Shown piece after piece: positions 1-10,440 of a stretch of DNA of 64,000 nucleotides. A model generated the notes under the pieces. It worked only from the letters and a program-made list of their open reading frames with translations. It searched no databases and was not told the DNA's origin. The position numbers were made by a program, and so were the translations under genes. This DNA comes from Cheilinus undulatus (Eukaryota > Chordata > Actinopteri > Labriformes > Labridae), in contig NC_054875.1 of NCBI RefSeq assembly GCF_018320785.1, positions 18,044,632-18,108,631 of the forward strand. The letters are read 5' to 3'. The stretch's first letter is position 1. The number at the start of each line of letters is the position of its first letter.

Positions 1-207
1 TACAAGAGAATATGAATCTATAACCAGGTTGTTGTTATAAGGTGAGACTTGACCTAAAGTCAAATGCAGCAGCTGTTTTAGGATGAAATGTGAAACCATT
101 CTCTCACTACTGACCATCATGTGCCGTGAAAGTCAAACTTCTGGACATTTTATTGTTGGCTGAAAGCTAAAATAGCCTCATTTTGGCTTTTAGTGTTTTT
201 TTTTTAT

Positions 208-377
208 ACTCAGTACTTGATACTTTTTAAAAGTAGTGAGGTACAATACTTCCCTCAAAATGTATTTAAGTAAAAGTAGTGATTTTGAAATGTACTCAAA
301 AAAAGTACAAGTACACAAAATGCTACTCAATAATAACAATAACTTGAGTAAATGTAATTAGTTACTTTCCACCCCTG
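208..377. repeat. hAT-type MITE fragment
   Basis: AT-rich segment with repeated AAGTA/AGTAC words, ending at 361-377 in GTTACTTTCCACCCCTG. Many fish hAT-type MITEs end in the reverse complement, CAGGGGTGGAAAGTAAC, followed by ACTAATTACATTTACTC, which is also present here. Only one end is clear and no ORF is present. Family assignment is from memory of the terminal motif. Confidence 0.6.
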
Positions 378-1138
378 ATTTCTGTGTTTTGTACATAAAT
401 GTAAGTTATTATCATTAACACATTAAAAAGGTTGATTTATTTTTTTAGTTTGGATGCATGCTGATGAGACGGGTCTCCAGAAGAATGACTGATAGATGAG
501 AAAAAAAGGAAGAAGTCCATCTCCTTCACAAGTGTCCACTCCTACAGACTTCAGGACCTTAAGGGGCTCCAGCCATCTCCCAGAAAAGAGAAGGGAGACA
601 GGAAACTTTCTTCATCTGTGTGCATAAAGGTAAAACCCAGAACATCCCAGTAGAGACAGAGGAGTGGAGGACTTCCTGATCTCCCAGAGACAATCACAGT
701 CCTCTCCAAATCCACAAAAGTCAAGCTCACAGCTCAGTTTACTGCATGCATGCCAGTGGGCCCAGAGTGATTCAATAGTCACTACCATTATGTACAGGAA
801 TGTTAATCATGGACTAAATAGATAGTTCATTAACACTGGTCAAAGAAATGCGTCTAGTTTAACTCATTTAAAGAATCAACTGAGACAAATCACTTCAGGT
901 TTAACTAAAGTAATGTGCATGACGTTACGTGTTGAATTTCTCTCACTATCAATAGTGTGGTTTTACATAAAATTTACAAAATCTCAAGTTCTGTTACCTC
1001 ATTTTTTCTCCACTGGGGTTTAGATTAGTTGTATATGTACAGAAGATCTAGCATTAACTGCATCAGTAACAGTGATCAGTGGTTGGGGGGCCCCAATCAA
1101 ACTTTGCTTCGGGCCCCAAGTACGCTTGGGCCAGCCCT
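378..1138. other. intron DNA with no recognisable gene
   Basis: No supported gene or exon. At 1084-1138 lies a G/C-rich stretch with GGGGGGCCCC and CTTGGGCCAGCCCTG that looks like the end of another mobile element abutting the L1 remnant. The rest is unassigned intron sequence of the minus-strand oxidoreductase gene. Confidence 0.5.
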
Positions 1139-1845
1139 GCATTTCAGACTCCCTTACTTGCCAACCAAGAACATCACAGATGACATACAAGCCTTAAATC
1201 CCTACACAAAAGGTAACATTTCCAAAATCTACACTATGATTCAGAATGTTAATCCACCATCATGGAACAAAACAAGACTGGCATGGGAACAACACTTAAC
1301 TCTCAGAGAAAATCTGGCAAGTTTGCTTAGAATGCATTCACACTTCTTCTGTTTGTATTATCCGGTGCCTGATTCAATTTAAAGTCTTGCCTTGCCTACA
1401 CTATTACTTGCAAAAATATATCTGAATGTTAGCGCAGCCTGTTTAAGATGTCATCAGAGTCCAGCTACTGTAGGTCATATGTTTTGGTATTACCAGTCTT
1501 TGAATAGTTTTGGGGGGAAAAATTTTTGAGGTTCTATTATGTATGCGTGGGAAAACAATAAAACATTCTCCATTCATCTCCATCTTTGGGGTCCAACCCC
1601 CAGAGATTAATGTTTCTAAATTACAAGCAAATGTAATTGCTTTTGCCATGTTAATGGCCCGAAGACTGATTCTTCTCCAGTGGAAATCAAACACACCTCC
1701 ATCTTTAAGCAATTGGATTAAGGACATGCCTTGTATGTTGCAGCTTGAAAAACAAAGATATAATAGAGCCAATTGTCATGAGACAATTCAGAGCAACCTG
1801 GTCTCCTTTTATTGAATGTGTTGAAAATCTAGGTCCAATATAATA
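1139..1845 (+). mobile_element. decayed L1-clade LINE, ORF2 C-terminal remnant
   Basis: Translations in two frames give the tail of an L1-clade ORF2. One has a W-x-G-x-x-W-type region (NPPSWNKTRLAWEQHL). The next has ISIFGV..., LMARRLILLQWK and PPSLSNWIKDM. The same LARRLILxQW...PPSxxxWIK signature occurs in the better preserved copies at 46975-47275 and 51296-52323. Frames are shifted and stops interrupt it, so it is a dead, 5'-truncated copy lying in the oxidoreductase intron. No target-site duplication was identified. Confidence 0.75.
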
Positions 1846-2065
1846 TTATGTTTCTCCTTCATGACATTGTAAGACACTGTGTTTTATTGGAAAAAAATCT
1901 GTTAACAAAGGAGGTTTTTTTTAACACTTATTTAGAATTTCTTAGCGTGTTTACTGTTTTACTTGCTGTCAAGGTGTTATTTAATTTTATGTACCTGGTC
2001 CCTTATTGTTTTCCATTTGTACTTCCCTTATTCTTATTTGTACACTTCAGGTGGGTGGGTTAAGG

Positions 2066-2728
2066 GAATTAAAGTGTAAGTGAACCCCCCGGCTCAGCGC
2101 TAACTCCGCCCACCTCCATAATTCAAAAAAATGCACAGAAAGTGAACAGTTTGGTTCTGAGAGGAGGGAGGGGAAAAGAACGGGGCTTTCCAGTTGAGGC
2201 AGGAGTGGCAGTGATGTCCCCTTGTCAGAGAGAGACACAGAGCCCCACAGCACTGCTGCCTCATAGCGATCTTTTTAAGTGGAGGAGTTTTCCCCTATGG
2301 AGCCCCCTGACGCAGGCTATAGTGTCGTGCTGGACCGTGGTGGTTCTGAGCACTACCTGTTCAGGCCATTGGCTCCAGCAGCGGCGTTACTATAGCCGTA
2401 GCTCTCAGAGCCAAGACAGTGCAGGTGCAGGCAGGAGAGGATGGGAATGGTCTCTGAATGGTAAAGTCAGTCAGAGGTGGTAATGCTTTATATAGAGTTT
2501 GTGACGTAGAAACCGATGGTCGGTTTCTACATAAGCCCCACCTTTTCAAAAAGATTTTTCAAGGCAGATGTCCATCTGAGCTAATTAAAAGCCATAAAAT
2601 CCAGATTTTTATCAGTTTGGTGCAAATTTCAGCTATAACACCAACACTGATGTGTTTTATCATAGTTTAGTCAGATACCTCAGTGTACAGTTGAAAAAAA
2701 TGTTAAAGTGTTCACTACCTCTTTAATG
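2066..2728. mobile_element. small inverted-repeat DNA element (non-autonomous)
   Basis: The left end (AATTAAAGTGTAAGTGAAC) and the reverse complement of the right end (CATTAAAGAGGTAGTGAAC) are similar, giving roughly 18-bp imperfect terminal inverted repeats about 660 bp apart. The interior has no credible ORF. It does hold a perfect 11-bp hairpin, GTAGAAACCGA-TGG-TCGGTTTCTAC, at 2506-2530. Superfamily not determined. Confidence 0.5.
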
Positions 2729-2798
2729 CTCTTGGTTGTTATTGAAAATCTATAAACAAAGTATTGAAAAAAATGACAAAATGAACAAATGTACACAC

Positions 2799-4586
2799 CT
2801 TGTCTTCTTTCCTGAAGTGGCTGAGAGATCCAAATGATGATACCTTCACACATCTGCCAAGTGCAAAACAGAATGTTAGTGGTTAGTTAAAATGATAAAC
2901 AAACATTAAAGTATCTTCCAACCAGCTCACCATCCAAATCATTTGTGTGCAGGCTGCATATTTCTGACCAGGTCGGGGCTGATCACTGACTGCTGTCTGT
3001 TTACCTGCGTGCCCCTGCCCAGTGATGTATCAGGTCAATGTCATGGCATGACTTTGCCAAAAGAGCAAAAGAGCTCTCTGCTTCATTCCTCCAATTACCC
3101 CGGACAAATGAGTGTGCAAAGTGATAGAACCCAACCTGAAATAGAAGATTAACAAACTAATTGGGCTTTAATTTAAAAACAAATTCCATGCATGACTAGT
3201 TTTACTATTCATTGAATAAGTCTTCAGGATTATTTTACTTTCTTTCCGATCTGTTTAAATTCTTACCGGCTCAAAGTGCTGAATGTGGATTACATCACCT
3301 ATAGCACCGGCATCTATCAGCTCCTACAAAAGAGCAGTGTCATTTCTTTAAGTTCAATAAATTTAAAAAAACAATAATCTCATTTGGATTTGCTATTTTC
3401 TTTACTACCTGTCCTAGTGCACTAAAAATTCTTTTTAAAGAATATACATTTGTCAGTTTATCTAAATATTAAATCATACACAGTTATCACACTTAGAACA
3501 TTTACCTTTATCATGTGGATTAAAGGATCATAACGCAGAACATGAGCCACTGAGAGCATCACACCGCCCTGTGTGCATGCCTCCACAATCGCTGTGCAGT
3601 CTTCAACACTTGTCTAAAATAAAAATAAAAGTCAATCTCTGTAGTTCAATAACTGGCAATAAAGGATTCATCCTTTATATAATATATCTTAAAAATCTGA
3701 AATAATCTTGAAAAGAACAATAACATCTGAATTACAGCTATGTATTACAATAATTTAAAAAACCAGACTGGCACTTTATTTTTGTAGGAGTGATTTTAAA
3801 CAAAATATAGAATCGAAAACTAACATATCAAGAAACTAAGGGAAACGTTTTTTTCAAATAAACATAACCATCAAGAACAATTTCAGAATAAAGCTCTATC
3901 AAAATGTCAATCTACAGCATACTCACAGCCATTGGTTTCTCCAGCAGAATATGGTAGCCTTTCTTGGCAAAGGCCACAGCAGGTTCCTTTGAGACACAGC
4001 CACATTTCATGAATCAGTTCAGAAAAGGAACATTTGATACTCAGTTACACATTAAACCAGAATGTTAATATTTATTGTATATTTACCTTGTGAAGGCAGT
4101 CTGGAGTACAAATCAACACTGCATCTGCAAACTTCTCTCTCTCAACTATACTTTTCCAGTCTAGCATAAACAACAGAGCTTTAAATTTAACAGGAAGCAG
4201 AATATCTTAATAAGAAATTATTATTTTTTAATTAATGCTCACCGGTAAATACGTTTTCATCTTCAATTTTGTGCTGTTGTTGAAGTTTAGTGCGGGCAAA
4301 TCTTCTCGGATCAGCAACACCCACAACCTGAAATAAATAAATTGGATATATAATATAAACCATAATGAGAAACAAGGATCATTATTGTAATTTCACAAAC
4401 TAAGATTCTTTCGTCAGCTCAGTTAGTTCATAACATAAATATAACAGTACACTGGATTATTGTTGCCAACGGGAGAGTGAAACCTTTCCAAACCTTCATG
4501 CGATCAGGGTGGACACATGCATACTGAGAGTAAATGTCCCCTCGATTTCCAGCTCCAACCACGATTACATGGGTAGGGGGAGTCAT
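2799..4586 (-). CDS. Gfo/Idh/MocA-family NAD(P)-dependent oxidoreductase, 5' eight exons
   Basis: Eight coding exons read by splice sites and frame: 4494-4586, 4243-4327, 4087-4160, 3927-3986, 3506-3613, 3267-3323, 3005-3135 and 2799-2853. Together they are 663 nt, 221 codons, all joins in phase with no stop. The protein starts [16 protein letters not shown], a Rossmann GxGxxG nucleotide-binding loop. Later come the EKPM motif (the Lys typical of Gfo/Idh/MocA enzymes), HVLRYDP, and [11 protein letters not shown] with conserved Asp and His of the active site. The family oxidises or reduces sugar-like substrates with NAD(P); the substrate of the fish protein is not known to me. The last visible exon ends at donor GTGTGT (2798 downward). 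The C-terminal part expected for a roughly 400-residue enzyme is not in 1-2798, so it lies off the window. Other introns are 80-400 bp, whereas this one exceeds 2.7 kb. Confidence 0.9.
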
Positions 4587-5390
4587 TCTGGTGTCCTGTG
4601 AACTTTCTCACAAATAAAGCTTGCACAAACAACTTCCACGGTGGCTGGAATGGTGAACACAGAAACGTATGACTCGGAGGTAAACATGGTCAAAGTCTCT
4701 TCAAACGCAGGCCATTTGGATCAATAACCTCAAATTCTGAAAATCTGATGACGGGCCATTTGACACACCTTCAATCGTTTTGAGCTGCTCGCTGCCATTT
4801 GTTTACTTATTACTGTTTTTAACATAAAACAAATCTTAGTTTACGCCAAGGCTATGTGGCTAAATACCTGTGTTGTTGGTTGAGACGTTCCCAACGTTGA
4901 CTTCCGCGTTGGCGTAAGAAATTAAAAACACAACTGCAATAATCAACAGGTTGTTGTTTCAATAGCTAAGAAAGTTAGCTCCTTCCACCCTTCGACCTGA
5001 TAAAAAAACTGCAAAATAGACGGCTGGCTTCTATGGTCAAGAGAGTATAGCTTCAGCTCGGAGACTTCTTGGATACAGACCTATCCCGTACAGAACTCCA
5101 GGAGGCGACAAGGATGCCCCCGCCCCTTCTTCTTCTTCTTCTTCTTCTTCTTTTTTGTCTTCTTCTTCCCTTGTTTTAATGGCGGGTCGCAAACAACTTT
5201 TAGGTGCATACCGCCACCTACTGTACAAGAATGTGCAACGTCATGTCACTGTCCTCATATTATATTATAGCTGCCAGCCCCGTGCCCCTTAGGAACACAA
5301 GCAGCGCTCTCCTCCCATTTCTTATCCCTTCTTCCTCTCCCTCTGCTCCTAGAATTCCTTTAAGGCTCCACTCCTTGCCTGCCTCTTTAA
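4587..5390. other. 5' flank of the oxidoreductase gene with (CTT)n tract
   Basis: Upstream region of the minus-strand oxidoreductase: 5' UTR and promoter are expected here, but no TATA box or other site is clear. A pyrimidine microsatellite, (TTC)n with an interruption, runs from about 5126 to 5171. No other gene seen. Confidence 0.5.
5126..5171. repeat. (TTC)n microsatellite
   Basis: About eight perfect TTC units, then TTTTTTG and three more units. The poly-Glu ORF it creates on the minus strand is a by-product of the repeat. Confidence 0.95.
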
Positions 5391-5393
5391 TTA

Positions 5394-6642
5394 GGGCCCG
5401 AGCACCGAGTGGTGGGAGGACCTAATTATATCTGTTAGGATTATTAGGGCCCGAGCACCGAGTGGTGCGAGGACCTAATTGTATCTGCTAGGATTATTCA
5501 ACATATCATTTGCCGTCATTGCATGGACTTTTGAGGCCCTTAACATTTATGAATTCGCAGGACACTTTGCACGTACATCCGGTCTCGTGAAAATTTTGAT
5601 ATTTTTTGGGTCTCCAACATGAAAATTCAAAAATGCAAAAATAGCGCCCCCTAACAGTTTTCAGAGTTAAAGCCCCCTCCTTTGACTTTGTCATAGATTC
5701 ATCAAATTTTGTGTGCAGGTGCAGCATGGGGAGATCTACAAAAAAGCCTCTTGGGCACACACTTTACCTTCAACAGGAAATCCGCCATTTTGAATAAATA
5801 TGCAAAAACGGGGCTGTTTTTGGCCTTTTCCATGGGTTATAACTGAACGAACTCGTTTGAGGGATTTCATCAGATCGACTTGTACTTTGGCACAGAGCTA
5901 CATGAGACATGGATGATGAAAAATTATTCGGGGTTTTCTCATGAGTCGAAAGGTCTGGCCATGGCGAGCCCTCAAATTTGCATAAGATTCTGGTAAACAG
6001 GAAGTGGTTTATTACTCAGCCGTGGTTTGCCCGATTAGACTCATATTGCTCAGAGATATTGACGGTCATGGCCTGCTCCCTTTTATATGGTCAGATTTTA
6101 TACAGATCAAAGCGCCACCTAGTGGTGACAGGAAATATCAAGGTTTATGGTGCAAGCTACAGTTAAAAAAGTATCCAAGATATCCACTTCAAATTTGTGT
6201 CAGGATGGACTAAAGAAGTGGATTTAGCTTTGTGAAAAATAGAATTGACTTTTCGTCAGAGGGCGTGGCCTCGGCGGGGCAACAAAGTCAAGAGTCGCCA
6301 TTTTGTCTCATCAAAAATATTTAAACAGTCAGAACTCTAGTATACATGGTCATATTTGAGACAGATTTCATATGCTTGGTAACAGTCCAGGCCAGAACAC
6401 ATCCATACTTGAAATTTTGAAAAATTGTTCAGCGCCACCCTCTGGCAACAAAAAGTCACTACTCCTGAATTTCACGTTACAGAACCTACATGGTTGGGCA
6501 GATTATTCTGAAAATTCACTCAGGCTCTTCCCAAGGCGTTGGCCTTACACATATACAATGGTCAAAGATCTACGTTAAAGGGCGTGTCCATGGTGATTTT
6601 TTGTTCGCCATGAAAGAAGAAGTAGATTTTTCAAAGGGTTAT
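5394..6642 (+). repeat. large non-coding repeat family, copy A (cut by the gap)
   Basis: Copy A of a family also seen at 19353-23330 and 36270-39213. It opens twice in tandem with GGGCCCGAGCACCGAGTGGT (about 5394 and 5446), which holds a GCACC-GAGT-GGTGC hairpin. Conserved blocks follow in the same order as in the other copies: the 'weak-coding' text around AAGCCTCTTGGGC, GCGCCACCTAGTGGTGACA (6111-6129) and GCGCCACCCTCTGGCAAC (6432-6449). There is no ORF over about 100 codons and no recognisable protein. The copy stops at the assembly gap, so its 3' part is missing. Confidence 0.8.
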
Positions 6643-6742
6643 NNNNNNNNNNNNNNNNNNNNNNNNNNNNNNNNNNNNNNNNNNNNNNNNNNNNNNNNNN
6701 NNNNNNNNNNNNNNNNNNNNNNNNNNNNNNNNNNNNNNNNNN
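6643..6742. other. assembly gap (100 N)
   Basis: Exactly 100 N, the conventional length for a gap of unknown size. The repeat copy before it does not resume afterwards. The left end of the CACTA-like element and any LINE half flanking it may be hidden here. Confidence 0.99.
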
Positions 6743-7757
6743 TGTCTGAAGCAGTGGGAGCAATAATCACGGAGCGATGGCCTGCCGCTGCTTAACTAGG
6801 GAACACTTATCTCTTATCTTTTTTTGGGATACAAGCTGGTGGCTTTGCAGTGTCACCCCAGTGTTTAAACAGGGAATATGGTTACTCATGCAAGGCCACA
6901 GTAATGAGAAGGGGTTTTCTGTTCTCATCAGAGAAGGTAATAATCACATTAATCATTTGATATTTTACAGTGGTTTGTTAGTTTATGCAGTGTACCTAAA
7001 TAAAGTTGCTGGTGAGTGTACATCTAATGTTTGTTTATTGAAATACAGTTTTGTAATGCCTAAATTTTTTTTTCCTGTTTTGCTGCAGAGTGACAGACAA
7101 ACTCAAGTCTGCATATCACCTGGAGTCAGCTGATGGATCTTTGGCTCAAGTTTTTGTGGTGAGAACCGGATGTTGTATTTGCTTTTATAGTTATTGTAAT
7201 TATAATGAATTACAGATTTTAGTGAATAGCTCAGCACATGCATACACACACTGACCACTTCATTAATACATCTGTGCAATCTAATACAACAACTCTGTCA
7301 TAGGTTCAACTTTAAGCTGTATATATTGTCAGGTAGGTGATTAATGTAATTAGTTTAGCTGGTGTGGTCTATTTGAGTGGACTATTTTGTGTTTCTGAGC
7401 GTTTTGGATATTTTGCCCCAGTCATGTATGGGAAAAGATTGGACAAAATATTAGAAAGATGTTCAGTACAGTACACTCCCTCACACTAGCATTATTATTA
7501 ATTCTAAGTATAGCTATCATTTATCTAACCTTTCGCAATCAGTTGATATGAATCCAACACTGAACAAGCAGTGTGTCCCTGCGCTCTGGAAGTATGGCTT
7601 CAGAGAGAAGGCTGAGGAAAGCAGCCTAGACTTTTGTTTGTTTATTTTTAAAATTTGCCCTGTTCTGTTTTTCCAGGATCTCTAACCATACCTTTAATCC
7701 TTCTTTGTTTCCTTTTTCATAGTGAATGGTGCTAGAAGTGTTCCAGTGACAGAGTGA
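6743..7757 (+). other. leader region of the CACTA-like unit with one exon-like block
   Basis: Between the gap and the transposase start codon. The block 7089-7159 has a consensus-like acceptor (tttgctgcag), a GTGAGA donor and an open frame (VTDKLKSAYHLESADGS...), so it could be an upstream or non-coding exon. I do not recognise its protein. A second acceptor-like site (cctttttcatag) at about 7722 lies just before the transposase ATG. No CACTG-type left terminus was found, and it may lie in the gap. Confidence 0.4.
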
Positions 7758-10073
7758 ATGTGGCAATGCAAGACCTGCCCTTCAGTTTTTCCAAGTAGGT
7801 CTGATATTCTGAAGCACTATCGAGTCAGACATAGACATTACGGGAATAACAATCGTATTCCATGTGTGTATGCAAGCTGCCCATGCACTTTTAGAACGTG
7901 GAATGCACTGTTAATTCATTTGAATAGATGTCATGTTAATAAAACTAGTCGTCATCAGTCAGAGAAATGTACATTTAGTTGCCATTTGTGTTCTTGTAAA
8001 GATCTTGTGACTGAGAGGGATTACTGGACTCATGTCAATGCACATTTGAAGAAAAATGAGGTTGTAACGTGTATGTTCTTAGATTGCAAATTTCAAACAA
8101 ACGTCTTAGGATCTTTGAAATCCCACAAGAGCAGAAAACACAGGTCTTATTCACCAAAAGATTTTAAACCAGGAACTGTAGTATCAGCCACCCTTGCTTC
8201 CCCAGAATCTGCTTCAAATACGTCTGATGATGACATTGGTGAGGATGCTCAACCTGGTAGCAGTACTGGTTCTCTAAATGACCTCCCAGATGTGATCGAG
8301 CACAGTTTGGCAGCAGCTTTATTAAAATTAGAACATTTTTCCCATGTACCAAGCAGAGCAATCAATGATTTTTTGGTAGAACTTCACCACTTAACTGGCT
8401 GTCTCTCAAAATCTCATGCTGAAGGTGTTCTAGTGGACATTTTTCAAAAACACAAGCTCCAAGTTGACAGAGCTGTCATAGATGAAACAGTCTCTTCTCT
8501 GTGCTCAGCAAATCCTCTAAATAAGGCCATAGGGAAGGATGGACCCTTGAGTTCTGCATATCAACGTAAGCAATATTACAATGCAAAATTTAATGTTGTC
8601 GAACCAATTGAATATACTTTGGATGCGAAAGAGAACAAAACATTCCAATACATCCCCATCCTAGAATCCCTGAAAGTGCTGCTGAGTAGGAAAGATATTG
8701 TGGACAAGATAGTTTGTAATCACAAAACACACAGGGGGACAGAGACTGGAAAAAAAAATGTGTACAGGTCTTATAAGGATGGTCTGCATTTTAAGGAAAA
8801 TAGTTTGTTGTCAGGGGAAGACCTAAGTTTATCCATAACTTTGTATGCTGATGACTTCGAGGTCTGTAACCCTTTGGGCACCTCACGCAAAACCCACAAA
8901 CTTTGTGCTGTGTATTGGGTACTGAGTAACCTTCCCCCAGGGTCTCATTCTAGTTTATCCTCAATTTTCCTGGCCATTTTGTGTAAAACGGACAATATAA
9001 AGTCATTTGGTTATGACAAGGTTTTAGAGCCCCTAATACGGGACCTGAGGTCTTTGGAAGTTGATGGTATTTTTGTCCCACAACTGAACAAATCACTGAA
9101 GGGTACAGTGCAGAGTATTGCTGCTGACAATTTAGGAGCACATGGAATAGCAGGTTTTGTGGAGAACTTTACAGGCCCCTACTTTTGTCGTTTTTGTACC
9201 GCACCAGCTTCAGATATTCAATCGCATGAGGTTAGGTCAGGAACTTTCAGCCTCAGAATAAAAGAAACACATGAAACCCATGTCAGAGCAGCGCTAGATA
9301 GTGGCAGTAGCTTTTTTGGTGTTAAAAGAGCCTGTCCTTTTACTGGAGCACTTTCTCATTTTCATGTCATCAGTGGCTACCCCCCTGACATTGCTCATGA
9401 TCTTTTCGAAGGCATTGTGCCTGTTGAAATAGCACATTGCCTCACATTACTAATATCAAAGAAGTATATCACCTTGGATGATATAAATGGTTCCATTCTG
9501 CATTTCCCATACAAGTGGACAGACAAAACCAATAAGCCTCATTCTTTGCCACAAAATCTTTCAAGCAGGAAAACCATAGGGGGCAATGCCCATGAAAATT
9601 GGAGCTTGTTAAGATTGCTCCCATTTCTAATTGGATCCAAGATTCCTGAACATGAGCCAGTATGGCAGGTCTTGTTGGATCTAAAACAGATTGTTGAGCT
9701 AGTGGTTGCCCCAGTTCACAGTGAAGAGTCTATCGCTTACCTTGAGAGCAAAATTTCAGATCACCGACAAAGGTATCAAGAGGTGTTTCCTAACAAAAAA
9801 TTGCTGCCCAAACACCACTACATAGAACATTACCCACAACTGATACAGCTTTTGGGGCCTCTCGTGGGACTTTGGACCATCAGGTTTGAGGCAAAGCACA
9901 GTTTCTTTAAAAAAGTTGTGAAACACACCAGTTGCTTCAAAAATGTGCCTCTGTCTCTGGCTGTGAAACATCAGATTATGATTGGTTATCACTTGTCATC
10001 TCCAAATATTGATAAACCAGTGCTGGATGTATCAGATGTATCCACTGTCCCACTAGATGTTTTGAAGGAATAG
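7758..10073 (+). CDS. C2H2-finger / TNP2-like (CACTA-type) transposase, main ORF
   Basis: 771-residue ORF. The in-frame TGA at 7755-7757 fixes the ATG as the start. Residues 4-25 form a C2H2 finger (C-x2-C-x12-H-x4-H), and three more Cys/His clusters follow to about residue 130. A low-complexity Ser/Asp linker precedes a long core with YADDFEVCNPLG (residues 363-374), AADNLGAH (about 455), GYPPDIAHDLFEG (about 546) and GLWTIRFEAKH (about 708). These resemble the DGFNPFG, DxMH and FE blocks of plant CACTA TNP2 transposases, and I infer an RNase-H-fold DDE enzyme that cuts and joins the ends of its own element. The ORF ends at TAG, but family members run about 120 residues further, and that tail is present downstream in broken form. 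The protein is otherwise uninterrupted, so the break is recent. Confidence 0.75.
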   Translation: MWQCKTCPSVFPSRSDILKHYRVRHRHYGNNNRIPCVYASCPCTFRTWNALLIHLNRCHVNKTSRHQSEKCTFSCHLCSCKDLVTERDYWTHVNAHLKKNEVVTCMFLDCKFQTNVLGSLKSHKSRKHRSYSPKDFKPGTVVSATLASPESASNTSDDDIGEDAQPGSSTGSLNDLPDVIEHSLAAALLKLEHFSHVPSRAINDFLVELHHLTGCLSKSHAEGVLVDIFQKHKLQVDRAVIDETVSSLCSANPLNKAIGKDGPLSSAYQRKQYYNAKFNVVEPIEYTLDAKENKTFQYIPILESLKVLLSRKDIVDKIVCNHKTHRGTETGKKNVYRSYKDGLHFKENSLLSGEDLSLSITLYADDFEVCNPLGTSRKTHKLCAVYWVLSNLPPGSHSSLSSIFLAILCKTDNIKSFGYDKVLEPLIRDLRSLEVDGIFVPQLNKSLKGTVQSIAADNLGAHGIAGFVENFTGPYFCRFCTAPASDIQSHEVRSGTFSLRIKETHETHVRAALDSGSSFFGVKRACPFTGALSHFHVISGYPPDIAHDLFEGIVPVEIAHCLTLLISKKYITLDDINGSILHFPYKWTDKTNKPHSLPQNLSSRKTIGGNAHENWSLLRLLPFLIGSKIPEHEPVWQVLLDLKQIVELVVAPVHSEESIAYLESKISDHRQRYQEVFPNKKLLPKHHYIEHYPQLIQLLGPLVGLWTIRFEAKHSFFKKVVKHTSCFKNVPLSLAVKHQIMIGYHLSSPNIDKPVLDVSDVSTVPLDVLKE

Positions 10074-10440
10074 CTAGCTCAAGCTTTTAAACAGAGAGAT
10101 CCTGATGTATCTGAAATAAACCTAGCAAAAAAACGTTTGGAGCAAGGGAATAAACTACAGACCAGGTATGATGGTGGCATATGGTTCTGAGGGTGGTTTG
10201 CCTGAATTTGGGGAAATCCATCAAATATGCATTTTGCAGCAGAGACTATTTTTTGTGTTGAAACTACTGTGTGGATGGTATTGTGAGCATTATGGAGCCT
10301 ATCAGCTGACTCCATCTCCTGCACGAGAACTTGCTCTTGTGGAAATCTCCGAACTGGTTGATGAGTATCCACTGGCTGCCTATGTAGTTGGGGGTGTGCG
10401 GATGGTGACATTGAAGAGATCAATCTGTGTGTTCTGGTAA
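10074..10440 (+). pseudogene. C-terminal tail of the TNP2-like transposase, after a stop and a frameshift
   Basis: Directly after the TAG at 10071-10073 the same frame stays open for about 30 codons (LAQAFKQRDPDVSEINLAKK). It is then replaced by a second frame from about 10160 that reads PGMMVAYGSEGGLPEFGE and ends in YVVGGVRMVTLKRSI before a stop at 10438-10440. The tail matches the C-terminus that I associate with this fish protein family, so one nonsense change and one frameshift separate the pieces. A short intron instead of the frameshift is possible, but no good GT...AG pair is evident over so few bases. Confidence 0.65.

Noticed and set aside
5037..5228. Acidic poly-Glu ORF on the minus strand
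   Set aside because: Arises from the (TTC)n microsatellite.
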